Shown: positions 11,601 through 23,032, counted from the stretch's first letter. The stretch is 64,000 nucleotides of DNA from Pelomyxa schiedti (GCA_020536535.1 JAHLWZ010000636.1:1-64000), one strand, 5' to 3'. Notes: generated by a model from the sequence alone, not told the origin. Translations and numbers: made by a program.

Positions 11601-12056
11601 TGCCAGAAGAAACTGTCCTATTCAGCATGTGCGAGCAGGTTTGTTCCTTTTGACTGCATGATGATTGGTTCCCCTAATTCTTTCAAGTTGGAAGGTGTTC
11701 TTCAGGATTACTGTGAGATGCCAATTATCACCAAAACCCTTATTACAGAGATACACTCCCCCACGTTGCGCGGCACTTCCTCGACAACCACAACCAGCAC
11801 AGTAGCTTCAACACAAATAACAACCCTGACAACGACTACGGTGGCCTCATTAGAGACACCAACTGTTCTCACAACACAACAGCACACAGCAGCACCACCA
11901 GCAGTGATTCACCCAAGTACCATCACTACCAAAGAACAATACCTATGTATGGTGTGTTTAAAACCACAACCTGACCCCACAAGCTCCCTTTGTGCTGCTT
12001 GTGCCCCCAAATGGAAAACACTTGTGAACTTTCCAGAAAATGTGAATACCTACTAG
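8685..12056 (+). CDS. Large P-loop (GBP/VLIG-like) GTPase with C-terminal zinc ribbon
   Basis: ATG 8685 opens a GC-rich Ser/Pro/Thr-rich exon. Splicing at a donor after SLIG gives FVISLIGG followed by KTTLVKPLLLEQYD, a Walker-A-like GGKTTL. Later exons give LLPMLAYFMSDMVVFID and VFDPTLIVISNK; this pattern (LLPRL-like leucines, SDVxVFV, then NK as G4) matches GB1/VLIG-type large GTPases, including Zn-finger-bearing amoebozoan relatives. The second half, with WVEFSSDPRPLNGFLIE, WVCMLRELAENIEDLRPCC and VTRLFYKLVSFLG, is not recognised. A Thr-rich linker precedes a four-Cys motif CMVCLKPQ...SLCAAC near the C-terminus, probably a zinc ribbon. About twelve introns; one join near 10980-11050 remains unsolved. 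GTPase function is inferred. Confidence 0.6.
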
Positions 12057-12093
12057 CTTTTCTAAAAAACGAATTTTTCTTTTTGTGAATGTT

Positions 12094-13168
12094 TCAAGGG
12101 TTTTGGCCAAGGTATTGTATGTAGAGCCAGTTGGCCTCCTTTTCTCCATTGAGAGCGTTGTTGTTGAAAAACCTAACTTTCACCTTCTGGTTGGCAGGGA
12201 TGTTTGCAGTGTAATCGAATTGCTCAGAATGGACATAGTTGGTATTCCGTCCATGGTAATGGCGAGCAACAACGGTATCTGCAATTTGAATCTCAGTGTG
12301 TGCTGTATTTTGACCGTTGGCGTTCGTTGTGGTTGTATAATGAACGGTGATCTGGTATACCGCCGGAACAAGAATGACAACAGATGTGCCTTCGTCTTCA
12401 ACTCGGAAGTGCGTGGATGTGCACAACACGGTCTCATTCCAGTTTATGAAAGTGCCATTGGTGGTGGCATGTGTAGTTGACATCTGAGTTGCATTAGACG
12501 GTACAATGTAAAAAGTGGATTGTAACCCGAAGCATCGGTTTCAGCAGTCCCTAAAATCGAGTTACTGACGGTACGAAAGTAAAACGGCAACACACCATGT
12601 CCCTCTTTATATCGGCTTTAAACTTGTCCAACGACCCGGTGAAGGACTCCTACGGGAGAGAAAAGTGAATATACATAGAATACGGCTGTGTGTTACCTGC
12701 AGAACAGTCACAGCTTTATCCACTTTTTTTATTTCAGCATCCTGCACTTTTGTAAGGTGGAATTTTACACTCAATATGCAGTTTTACCATTGCTTCCCCA
12801 TCCGTTCTTAATTGATCGATGCTAATTGTGTGCCCAGAGCAATAGCCCTATATAACAAAAGTAAGCTTCAGGTTACAGGCTTGATGTCGTTGGGTTTGCT
12901 TGACCTGATATTGTGAGGTAACTGTCTGCATCTGGGAAACTGTTGATTTGAGTGCCATTATCTCTTCCGACGGTATCGGCATCGGCCTAGGATCTGGTGT
13001 AGTACTACAACGAACCACTGTCACGGGGGCCAATACGAGTCGACATTCCGTGTTGCCGTGAATTGCACTTTTTTCTACCACGAGAAGATGCAACAGATCA
13101 GTGCCGTTCTTGCGTGGCTCTTCAGAACAGGTTGTAGATTCCTCAGGGGAACTGGGAGCAAATCCCAT
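12094..13168 (-). CDS. Coiled-coil protein with C-terminal C1q/TNF-like domain
   Basis: The last exon (12483-12094) encodes a jelly-roll-like domain: FRVEDEGTSVVILVPAVYQ, then VHSEQFDYTANIPANQKVKV and ANWLYIQYLGQ. This fits the C1q fold pattern (a G-x-Y strand, then a 'property of high surface tension' strand, then a final aromatic strand). Upstream exons give DAEIKKVDKAVTVLQ and ESFTGSLDKFKADIKRDM, a heptad coiled coil that could trimerise the domain. A 22-nt intron (12747-12768) is needed to keep phase. In-frame ATG is at 13168. Just upstream the same frame reads YIIFVLLSSAWAE, signal-peptide-like, but lacks an ATG, so secretion depends on an unidentified 5' exon. C1q-fold assignment is moderate. 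Confidence 0.55.
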
Positions 13169-13590
13169 TCGAGTAACATGCCCAGGACCAGCAGTTTCAG
13201 CCCAGGCACTGCTTAATAAAACAAAAATTATATAGGGGTTCAACCGCTGCGAGCATGTTAAACAAGAACAAGAAGAAAGGGGAAAACCTCCGAAACTTTC
13301 GAATCAACCAAAACACCATAGCTACCGAAGGTGCTGTTTGACAACGTGAGTTCCCAAGCTTTTTAATTGCGGTTAAAAAGAACCAGGAAAGCGATAACAA
13401 ACCAGACTCCGAATTAACAGTCGCCTTCACTTCCCACACATTACGGCCAAGTCGCAAGCCCGGTGGATTCCAATTTGGTAGCTCTTGGACCAACGACATA
13501 GTTATTTTTTTTCGTTTTTGCGAAGCCCCAACAGCCAAACTGTGTTCGTCTACAAACCCAAGTTGACTCAACGAATTCGGCCAAGTTGAT

Positions 13591-15587
13591 ATGACCCAAT
13601 ACACGCCGTACCTGACGAACGTCACGAAATGGCACTTCTGGCCTACACCACAACCATCACCAAAGACTCTTTCTTTGGCACCCCCAAGCTCCACGCCTCC
13701 GACCAAGACCAACAGTACGACGTCAGAGTGCTCTACAACAACAAGCAGTGGTGCTACGAAAGTTGCATCTCAAACTCAACAGGTTAGCATTAATGAGCCG
13801 CAGCACGCACAACAGCAAAGTGCAAGTGCAGTTGTAGTATCAACAGTCAAAGGTCCGCCTTATGGTGATGCTTTCCCAAGAGGTTCTCCCATAGTTACTT
13901 TTTTTTTTCCAAAAACAAATTGTTTGCAGACAGTCAGGTTCCTGCAAAGATATATACACAACCACAGCCACGACCACAACTGCAGAACTCCACAGCAAAA
14001 GATTCCGTCAAACTGGACTTTGAAAATCGTGCGGCAGCTCTGGAAACAGAAAATGTCACATGCAAAGCCTTGGTAGAAAAGCTCAAGAAAGGTCGCAATG
14101 CTGTAAGAGACATTCTCACTTCATTCTCAAAGCTACTGTAGATCTTGAATGTGAACAGCGTGAGCATAGAGAAACGCGTGCAAAATTGACAACTTCGGAA
14201 AAGGAGAGGAAAAACGCGGAGGAGAACTTGGAACTTCTGAGGCAGTACTATGAAAATGAGTACAACAAAGTGAATTCAGATTTGAAAGACGAAAAGGCAG
14301 CACATCTCAAGACCAAATGTGAACTAAATACCCTGGCAGAGCTCAAATCGGTTGTCAAAGCTCAAGCCACTCAGATAACATCTTGGGAAAGACGCGTGTT
14401 ACAAATCGGTGCTATGCTTTGTAAGACAGAGGGTACAATCACGACTCTTCAAAAAGAGAAGAAGCAACTTGAAACTCTTGTACAGAATCTATCCAATAAA
14501 GTACTATTCCATCTCTGTTGTACCCCACCTCAACCCGAAAAAAGTTTGATACTCTCACCCAAGGACTGGTTGATGTGTTAACTGCGAAAAGGGAACCATC
14601 ACCTACTCTGTTATTTGCACAAGAATTGACAACAGAACCAACCGCACCACAAACACCGCAGCTGCAACTACGAACGCCACAACCGCAACCTACACCACAA
14701 TCACAACCTCAACCTCAACCACAAACGCAAACGCCGGAACTATCAACCAAACCTCAAGCACAACTGGTTGAAGAAGTTCCAGCTATACCACAAATTCCAC
14801 AAGTTCAACAAACACAACGCGACCAACCAGCACTAACACCTGAGAGGCCAATCCAGAGACCCAACAGTCCGCCTCCTCTCCCACAATCACCGCAGCCACA
14901 GCCACAGCAACAACAATCATCACAGCCACTGTTTCAGCAAAAACTACACCAACAAGAGCCACAAAATCAATCTCAAAGCTCAGTTCAACCGTCTAATCCT
15001 CTCGCGGCACTGGAAAAACCTCCGCAACAAATTTCTTCCTCCGAATTGCCACCTTTATCTGTAATCATATTTTCAGATAGCACTCTGCGATGCCTGGCAC
15101 TTTTTTGTGTATGATCCCGACCCTTCTATGAGTACATTAAGAACTGACGCACATAGTCTCAGCTTAGAGCCTGTCTCCCTCGTGTAGAAATTACCGTGGG
15201 GTGTCGGGATCAAAACATAGTTGAACAAGTGTCAAAAAATAGCCTTTGCATTTACATAGAGGATTTTGAAAATGCTTCACTTAATTTTGGTCCAGTCTTC
15301 AATTCTCTTTTTAGCAGTTGCCGTACGTACTGCTTTTAGTAAAACAATGGAACTGACACTCTTCTGCAGAAGACAAGCTCATTATTGTACTTATGAGGCA
15401 CCACCACCAAACATTATCATTCCTACCCCTTCCAAAGCCAGTATGGGCACTCATCCACAGCACCACCCAGAAGAAAATGCTGTCCCTGTGTTACTACGAG
15501 ACTTCTCCGGGTGGTGACTACTCTCTGCAGGACAACTCGGATTCCGAAATTAGTGCTTTTGCTTCGGAGCTCTCCAAAAAAGAATAA
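13591..15587 (+). CDS. Coiled-coil, Pro/Gln-rich protein of unknown function
   Basis: The centre is a long coiled coil (LECEQREHRETRAKL ... EKERKNAEENLELLRQYYENE ... TLQKEKKQLETLVQNL). It is followed by a Pro/Gln-rich linker of about 150 residues and then a C-terminal folded part: CDAWHFFVYDPDPSMSTLRT, NSLCIYIEDFENASLNFGP, LPKPVWALIHSTTQKKMLSLC, ending ASELSKKE. I do not recognise the C-terminal part. The 5' end is ambiguous: a frame from ATG 13591 is Ser/Thr/Pro rich, while another frame through the same bases reads HEMALLAYTTTITKDSFFGT with better protein character, so true start exons may lie from about 13256. A 16-nt intron candidate, 15061-15076, is required unless a longer GT-AG pair is used. 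Confidence 0.55.
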
Positions 15588-15770
15588 AACAAGATAAATG
15601 AGTTCAAAGTTAAACTGTTCGGAAAAGAGTCACAAATCGAAGGTGTGGCCTTGTGTTGAATACCCAGTTACCTGGACCAACCAACTTCGTCAATTCGGAT
15701 CTTTCTCGTAACCGAGAATGAAGAAGAAAAAGACAAAGAAGTGTAGTGTTTCAACGCGCTCGCTTGAGGG

Positions 15771-16883
15771 ATGGAATTCGAGGAGGCAGAACTTTTTGCA
15801 GCACCAGTGCAACTAGGAATTCCGCGGTTCAATATCATTCTTCTTGGACCGTGAGTTACCTCTTCCACCAGGCGTTTCGTTCGACATTAATGACACGAAA
15901 TCCCTCAAGGTCAGGAGCAGGGAAGAGCAGTTTGATTAACTCCGTGGCAAGTGCGTACATGGGAGACCGGGTGCATGAATTCGCAACTCCATCGTCACAT
16001 TACTCCGTCCCGATGACAACTCGCCTCATGCCCTATGACCTCGACATTCTCACTGAGGGCAGAAGACCGGTCACTCTATGGGGTATTTTTTTTTTTTTTT
16101 TCATTTGTGCCTGTCAATTCCCTTCTTGGAGGAGCTGAATTGTTGTTGGCAGATACTTGGGGTCTGATAGCAACAAAGTCACCTTCTCCTCCATCTTACT
16201 GTGGTGGGGAACTGGAGTCAATGATTTTGGGTACTGCTTCTGTTGGTACAGATGGCTCTACTCATCCCTGTCAATTGAACACTACGTTTGAGATGACTGC
16301 GCGGCGAGTATGCATTTCCCTCCTTGGCCTTTCAGTCATTGATCCTTCGGCAAGGCCCACTGTATCATATTTGTGGTCGCTGTCCATGATCTCACTAATA
16401 GTGAAATGCTCGATGCATTTACGAGACTGTATGAGAAAACAATGGGTGTGCAAACCGCTTGTGTGGTGCTATACATGTCTTACATTAGCTTTCTTCAAAG
16501 GAACTCCCAGTTTGGTTTTATTGAGCCACGTTGACGAAATTATTTCGAACTTTCCTTTGCTTCCCACTACAGAGCAGTGTGAGACTCTTCTTACCGATCC
16601 TGCTGTCAAGAGCAAGTTGTCTGAATTTTGTACTCTATGGAAACTTCCCCCAAAGGATGTCTACCCACTGATCAACAATTTCCGGTATGATGCCAACCAG
16701 GTTGTCAACAAACAGGCCCGAACTATTCTTCTGGCCGCCATGCAACGTGCAGTTGATCATTTGCTTGTAATCAAGGAGCATAATGAGAGGCCTGCTGAGG
16801 AAAAACAACCAGCACAGCAACCTGACCCTACACCTCTACGAACCATAAAGGTGTCTCTAATTGGAGGCCGAACTGGTTGTTGA
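15771..16883 (+). CDS. IFI44-like P-loop GTPase, copy A
   Basis: Spliced reading gives PRFNIILLGPSGAGKSSLIN, a G1 loop; MTTRLMPYDL as candidate G2 region; LWDTWGLI as G3 (DxxG); IIFVVAVHDLTNSEMLDAF; PSLVLLSHVDE as the G4-like loop; and a tail SEFCTLWKLPPKDVYPLINN...LLAAMQRAVDHLL. This order and the 'lSHVDE ... kdVyPv.Ny' tail match the interferon-induced protein 44 (IFI44/IFI44L) group. G4 has HVDE instead of N/TKxD, as in IFI44. ATG 15771 begins MEFEEAELFAAPVQLG. A 28-nt intron (16461-16488) is needed for the QTA-SFFKG join. The gene converges with copy B. Role in defence is only known in vertebrates; here it is unknown. Confidence 0.65.
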
Positions 16884-16956
16884 GATAATGAATGTAGTAA
16901 CAGAATAAACAAAGTTAGAACAATGTTCCATTCAATCTTTACAGTGTGGGTTTCTT

Positions 16957-18131
16957 TTACGGTTGCTCCAGACAGGCCACTGTGTGAACAGGACCATAGA
17001 ACAAGTATTCTCCAGACCGCAGGTATTGGTTTTTGCAAACCATGATCATGTCAGAGGCCTTTTGTATGGCGCGACGTAGAGCCAGTAAAGGCCACACTTC
17101 TAGTTCACTGTTCTTTGTGGTTGTTGTGTAATTTACAACAGGAAATATATCTCGGCGGGGCAGATTCCACACTCGACTTAGGTGATCAAGCTTCTCCTGA
17201 ATCAGTGTACTTGTACCAATTAATTGGGGGGAGGAAGCAACTCTCTCATCTGGCGCTCTGTAAAAAAAAAAAGACTTGAAGAACACGTATATACCTAATG
17301 TGTCACAATGTGTGACAATAAAAATGGATGGTATCCCTGCCATTTCGAAGTCAATTAAGGTTAGGTGATAGTGTGAGTACCTAGTCGACCAGGGTTGTCA
17401 AAAAGAGTGGGTTTTGCCTGATTTAGTGCTGAAGGATTTGGTATCTCTGATGCCGAGATAATAAAAATTACACAGTGTATCTATAAAAAAAAGTTGGACT
17501 AAAAAAAATAGAAAGCCAAGATAAGAACCCTTTGTTGTGCAATCCGGGGATCCCTAGCATCAAGGAGGTGACTCTGTGGGTCATCGTTATCCCTCGTGTA
17601 AGCGGTCATATTCCCATTGAGCATGTAGTCTAGCTCCTCTCTTCTGTAATTGGAAGAATCCAATCCCCAGGTGTCTAAACAGAGTTGAATTAGATATTCA
17701 TCCATATATTCTGAGTTGGTATCAAACCCCATATCCGCAGTCTTGGTTTGAAGTCTGTGTCATTAAAGAGTTGATATGGACAGAAGTCCCTAGATTCGTG
17801 TGCAGCTGTACTTGGTGCTGTGGGTGCAAGTTCCCGCACTGAATGAGAAAATGCAGATGCCAAGGTATTCGCTGTACTAGATTTTCCAGCACCAAATCTT
17901 TGTAGACGGCAACGGTTAGCCAAGTATGTGAAAAGGAAAAAGAGACAACAAACGTTCTCCATACTTTCCAAAAAGGAGGATGTTGAAAAAATCGACCACA
18001 AAGATATCCCGACAGGGTGGCTTGGCAGCACAGATCTCTCGGACAAGAATGGCAGTAACTTCTTCTTGAGAAAATGATGGTGTAGATTCCGTCGACGACG
18101 TTGTCACTGCTGTCGTAGAGCTCATTGCCAT
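16957..18131 (-). CDS. IFI44-like P-loop GTPase, copy B
   Basis: Start at ATG 18131 (MAMSSTTAVTTSS; a second ATG is at 18125). After splicing: CRDIFVVDFFNILLFGKFG leading to GAGKSSTANTLASAFSHSV (G1), LCLDTWGLDSSNYRREELD (G3, DTWG as in copy A), CVIFIISASEIP, IPSIFIVTHCDTL (THCD at G4) and LDHLSRVWNLPRRDIFPVVN with an ALRRAIQKASDMI helix. Same domain order and spacing as copies A and C, with limited sequence identity, so the duplication is old. Tail ends VHTVACLEQP. At least five introns. The motif CCAACTTG lies 57 bp upstream of the start. Confidence 0.62.
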
Positions 18132-18187
18132 TCTACTTCGTGGTTTACGGAAAAAAAATTTTAACTGAAAAAAGCGAAGCAGCGGGT

Positions 18188-18195
18188 CAAGTTGG
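18188..18195 (-). promoter_or_regulatory. CCAACTTG upstream element (GTPase copy B)
   Basis: CCAACTTG read on the minus strand, 57 bp before ATG 18131. It is one arm of a 9-bp inverted repeat (AAGTTGGTT...AACCAACTT, to 18211). Confidence 0.4.
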
Positions 18196-18212
18196 TTCAA
18201 AAAACCAACTTC

Positions 18213-19506
18213 CTAAGGCAATGATTTCTGTAAGGCCAAGAGGTCTTTGCATAACCGAGCGATTTGATATTGGCAGACAGGCTTCAGTGGCTCGTGAGGC
18301 TCCATATAATTAAGTGAGTACACCTTGGGCTGAAAAACCCCATGTTGTTCTATTCCACTCAATAAAGAAGCGGGGGGGTTAATCCAGAGACACTCGTGCT
18401 GATTCTGCCGCATTCCAACAATAACAAACTTTTTCCCTGGTTTTTTTTGTTGTTAGTGGTGTCAATGAGTTTTTGAAAGTAACCATAAGTTTTGACAAGT
18501 CTATTCATGGTTTCTCTTAGTGCAGGGTCCTGCACATCAAGCCGGCAGGTGGTATGTGGCACTACATAAAGACAAACATTAGCTGATGATGCACAGTCAT
18601 GTTTGTTGGATATCATCTCCTCCAGTGTACAGGTTGAGATATCCAAATGTGGTACATCAGCTGATAGCTGATCCTGCGCAAAATAAGTAGTCGTAGATTG
18701 AGCACTGCTTACTAAGAAGCCAGGGATGTGGAGCAGAAAATACTCCTTTGCGAATGCTACCACTTTGAAGGAAGCTCTAACATTCTGAAGTTCTTGGAGG
18801 TGCTGAGACTCAACGGGTAGGGAGAGTTCTGTGATGGGTTCGTTTTTTTGTTCATTTCGTGTTTCGGTTGCGGCTTGAGAGGTTTAGTGGAGTGAAAATT
18901 AACAGGTTCTATACCAGGCAGCAGATATGTACAACTTTGCCCCTCAAAAACGCGTTGGGTATAAAATTTCGGTTCCAAATACTGAATACACTGCCCTGAA
19001 ACTGTGCCAAAGGGCAGTCAGCACAAATTTGTGATTTATTTGCTTATCGAGTACCTTCTCTTCTCATCTCTGGAAAAGACAGATAGCAATTAGAATTAGC
19101 ATTAAATTAATGGATACATCTTTTCCATGTCATGACTGTGTATAGAGGCTGGAACAGGGACCATACCGCAGCCTGGTGTGGCCTTTGTGGTGCCCCCAAG
19201 CTCACCTGTTTCAAACTCACTAATATGGAGTCTCACTCCTTCGACAAGGTGCCTAATCTTTTTTTTTTTAACCAGAGAATTCGTATGTTTGTGGTTGGGG
19301 ATGATGGGATCAACCCTGTCCAATAACGAACTTGCTGTCGCCGCGGTAGCGCTGAAATCCAGTGCTTCCAGATTCGCTTCGACCACGTCACGTCGGCCCG
19401 ACAGCTGCTCAATTCGTGCATCCAGATCCCGTGCATTCTTCTTCATTACCGTCACATCATCCTGCAGTGCATTCAAGTCATCGGAAACCACCTCCGCACT
19501 ATGCAT
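18213..19506 (-). CDS. Unrecognised coiled-coil protein in the GTPase cluster
   Basis: ATG 19506 starts MHSAEVVSDDLNALQDDV, running into a coiled coil (VMKKNARDLDARIEQL). Later exons join as LPVESQHLQELQNVRASFKV, then AFAKEYFLLHIPGFL and, after an intron, DQLSADVPHLDISTCTLEEM, LYVVPHTTCRLDVQDPALRE, MNRLVKTYGYFQKLID. The last exons near 18213-18413 (VYSLNYMEPHEPLKPVCQYQ) are less sure. It has no P-loop, so it is not an obvious fourth IFI44-like copy, although it is flanked by two. Earlier TTG at 19518 in the same frame is rejected in favour of ATG. Family unknown. Confidence 0.45.
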
Positions 19507-19572
19507 GCCGATTAACAAGCAAAAATTCTACTGCCCTCTACGGCGCCGACACGGACAACGGTTCGATTCTCC

Positions 19573-19580
19573 CAAGTTGG
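19573..19580 (-). promoter_or_regulatory. CCAACTTG upstream element (coiled-coil gene)
   Basis: Minus-strand CCAACTTG 67 bp before ATG 19506, same orientation relative to the gene as at the other sites. Confidence 0.35.
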
Positions 19581-19626
19581 GCCAGAAAAATAATTCAGCA
19601 AAAGGATTTACTATTTCCTCTCAAAG

Positions 19627-20757
19627 TTATGAGGTGGAACCAAGTAATTCTACAACGTGCTGTCGTTCAGGTGCGGATGTGACCTCCCGAGTGACACCAG
19701 GGGTTGGGGTGCTAATAACGGGTTCTGTGGGTTCTGGAAGCTTGTATGAAACTTTGCTGTGCACCTTCACAATGTGGTCATTGGCACGCTGTAATGCGTA
19801 GTGTAGAACGGCGAGGACTGAGGCATCTATGTGCTCGTCCTTGAGCTGCCGATTCCAGTATGAAGCTACGGGAAAAACATCCCGCTTGTTCAATACACAT
19901 ATACTGCGGAAGCTATTCCGCAGTTCTTCAATCTTGGGTCCCCAGATTTTTGAGGGAAACGATGCTATTGCTGGGTCTGGTGGTGATTGTTTTGGTGGTT
20001 AGAGTTTGAATTTAAACCTGCCTTTTTATTAATAATAAAAAGCGGTAAACCTCTGTGGTCCAGATGAGTTAGAACTGCAATTATGGGAATGGATAAGTCA
20101 TGTGCCTCAGTGAAAAATTGTGTCCACCACCTGTTAAGCTCTTCAATATTTTCCATATCATGAGCTGATATAAATATAAGCAAGCAGTGCATCTGAGTGT
20201 CGTGAGAAAACTAGATAAGAGTGGCTGTAGGATAGTGACCTTTCGTTGCAATTCTTGTTCTGGAGGGCAAGTTGGTTTTTTGACGGAGTGCTCTTTGTCA
20301 GTCTTCAATGTGCCAGGGGTAACTAACCCCCGTAGATAAGATTTAAACGTCTCCCCTCTGTAAGAGGTGCCATCCTCACCCCAGCAGTCTATGTAGCCAG
20401 AAATGAAGTTACTAAGTGCTCAAGTCGGGTACACAAACCCCAAAAGCGGACAGGAACAGGGAATCCAAGCCGCGGGAAGTCATAGTAGTCCATTGCTGGT
20501 GTGCCAATCTTAGAGGGATGGCCGCTCGTCGGACACAAGTATCTCACAGTGGGGCTAAATGCTGTGGCAACAGCATTGATGAAACTACTTTTCGCTGCAC
20601 CCCTTTTTCCTGTACAGAATAGGCGTTAAGTTGCAGACAGCGAAGGGGAAAAAAAAAGGGGGAAATAAACACCAAACACAGCTATGTTGTAGTGAGGGCA
20701 TCCTTTGCGATCGAGACGCTGAACGAGCGAAAAGATGTCGTTAACACCCGAACACAT
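19627..20757 (-). CDS. IFI44-like P-loop GTPase, copy C
   Basis: ATG 20757 begins MCSGVNDIFSLVQRLDRKGC and the first exon ends HYNIAVFG, joining to KRGAAKSSFINAVATAFS, a G1 loop in which the usual GKS is AKS. G3 is IDCWGEDGTSYRGE (DCWG). Then HDMENIEELNRWW and IPIIAVLTHLDHRG (THLD at G4), and finally NKRDVFPVASYWNRQ with LAVLHYALQRANDH. The layout equals copies A and B. Replacement of the P-loop Lys-preceding Gly by Ala (GAAKSS) may weaken nucleotide binding but keeps the Lys. The gene ends in a Pro/Thr-rich tail near 19627. A CCAACTTG element lies 62 bp upstream. Confidence 0.65.
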
Positions 20758-20818
20758 TGGCAGTTTTTGGTTTTTGTTGCAGTTTTGATTCAGGTTCCGA
20801 GTTGGTGGGCGAAAAAGC

Positions 20819-20826
20819 CAAGTTGG
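20819..20826 (-). promoter_or_regulatory. CCAACTTG upstream element (GTPase copy C)
   Basis: Minus-strand CCAACTTG 62 bp before ATG 20757, in the 157-bp gap between the stop of the CLPTM1-like gene and this start. Confidence 0.4.
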
Positions 20827-20914
20827 ACTTTTGTGGGTCCAGTTGTGGCGAGTGCCTTTTGAAGAGCTAACCCCTTGATCATACACAACCCTCGCCACAC
20901 TAGTCTTGCATAAT

Positions 20915-23032
20915 TCATTGGTTTTTCTTTTTAGTCTCTGTGTGGCTGGGTGTGACTGAAGCACTTACGACGCCGCTTCTGTATAGCCACCTTTGGTACA
21001 TGTATATTATGAAAACAATGTCTGGTTGGGGGGTTAGTGGAGAGTGGGATGGTTAGTGTTGCGGTGTACCGTCACGGAAGCAGCTCATTCTGTGCATTGT
21101 CGGCATCTTTATTATGAAAGCAAACAAGTCATCTATAAATGTATTCAGTGCCTAAAAGAGGCTTAGCCATTGTATTTGGTTTGGTGTAGCTACTTTGTAA
21201 ACAAGTGCTCTCCATGGCAAGTGCTCCACTGATTTTAACTGTTGTTTAAGAAAATCCATTGGTACTTATATTCTGTGAGTATTTTTACCTTGTGGTTAAT
21301 AAAAAGTTGAGGCGTCATCATTATGAACCCGCATGCATATGCTATACTTGTCAGGCTGCAAAGAGACCTTAAGTCATTGATATGGTTCCCAAACTCCAAC
21401 CTCTCTAGAAGCCAGGAACACCAGCCCTTGTGTCGGGAGAAAATAAGAGACCAAGACGAATACCCAATAATCAGAGGAATCAAAACTAATAGCATTACAT
21501 GAAAAGCCTTCGTATCTTCAAATAAGGTTATTGGTCAAAATATCTCATAGTACAAACCAGCTTCAGATGTCATTTTGTGTTGTTTCTGTTCCGCTTCTTC
21601 AGGCCGCAGGTTTTTTTTGGATTGTGTGTAACATTTGAAAAGCTTCCATATGTCAATTATAACAGATATTCCAGCAGGAACAAGTACTAAAAAAAGGTAC
21701 ATCTCATTACTAATTAGGTTTTATTATATTGGATACCTAACAAACTAGTTTCATTCTCATATAAGTAGGCCAGGATGACTACCCTAAACAGAGCATTGAT
21801 AATGACAGATCTCACTGACACCTCACCGATATCATTAATTGTGGGATTGAAGCGAAAGTACCCCCAGTAAGGAAGACAAATTCCTCCAGTAAGCAATGTC
21901 GTTCTGAAGCTTCAGTAAGAAATAAAACTCGAAGTTGGATATTACCCGAAAGGAGAGTATATCAAAGATGATGTGCAGTAGAGAGACAAAGCCTAAATGT
22001 AGAACATTCGTAACAAAATATCAAAAAACGAAAATACCAATAATAAAAAGGAAGGTAGGGCTAGTTTGAAGGAATATGTGTTTCATATCTTCAGTTTCTT
22101 TATGTGAAAATCCCCATTCCTTTTGCTTGTGGAGTGAACTGGAGAATTGAACAACCCAAGAAAAGTCATCTGGATTCATTCTTTTTATGGTTATCTCTAA
22201 AAAAAGCAGGGTTCATTTTTGCACAAAAGTTGATCACATGTTAACTGTAGAAGGATTGTTCATACCAAGAGGAAGAACAGATACTGTGGAATTAATTTCA
22301 ATCATCTCTTCATAAGACGTTGACATATCAGAAACGTAAATAAGAGGGTGGTAGTGAGAGTCTCGGTCTTCCATTGTGTATGTGTGCAATGGTGAGAGCT
22401 CTTTTCTTGGATAAGAGTGATGGTCCACAAGAACGTAGATGGTGAGCTTTTCAGCTTTAAGACAAATATGGAAAGATACTGGCTAACCTTGGGTTTCCAG
22501 AAAGGTAGTTTTTTGGCACTTGTCAAGTCTGATTTAGTTGGTAGAGGGTCGTAGAGAAGAAACCGCGTTGGAGACTTGGGACTCATAAGCTCTGCGCACA
22601 AAAACTTTGCAGTGGAGATAGGAGTCCTTAAGCTACAACACATTACGTTCTCATCTGGCAGAGAGCACCAACTTATGTGGGAAGAGAGACACACTGAGCG
22701 TAGCCAAATCACCATTTTTCAGTGCCTCCGGTGCGGTAACGTTTATAACGGTGCTGATCTCGTCACTACCAGGGGCAGGCACCTCATAAACAAACGAGTA
22801 ACGCCACAAACGCACGCTAGTATCACGTGACTCCAAGAACACCTGTTTCATGCAGTAGCAAAACGACGCAAGCGAGACCGACAAGATCTCGTACCCTGAC
22901 ATCCAACAAAGCACCCTTTGCAACGGAGTTCCCAATCAGATCTCCCCCTCCATCGCAGACAACAAATCCAGCCCAACACATAACAAACACCGCCGGCAGC
23001 CTGTCCCATGCACCCACCGAATCTCTTTTCAT
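20915..23032 (-). CDS. CLPTM1-family multi-pass membrane protein
   Basis: The 3' exons match the CLPTM1 C-terminal core almost word for word: HKGWCSWLLERLEF, CGFIMMTPQLFINHK, KSVEHLPWRALVYK, ALNTFIDDLFAFIIKMPTMH, CFRD then IVFIIYMYQRWLYR. Upstream exons give FLESRDTSVRLWRYSFVYE and the extracytosolic half, and VSDMSTSYEEMIEINSTVSV. Several very AT-rich introns separate the exons. ATG 23032 gives MKRDSVGAWDRLPAVFVMCW, a hydrophobic segment suited to a signal anchor; an upstream start cannot be excluded. In animals CLPTM1 is an ER/plasma membrane protein that retains GABA-A receptors; the protist role is unknown. The tail SHTETKKKNQ is lysine rich. Confidence 0.88.

Noticed and set aside
13197-13712. 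171-codon minus-strand ORF over the 5' part of the coiled-coil gene
   Set aside because: No family resemblance, opens with a non-ATG codon far from any conserved motif; it overlaps better-supported exons on both strands.
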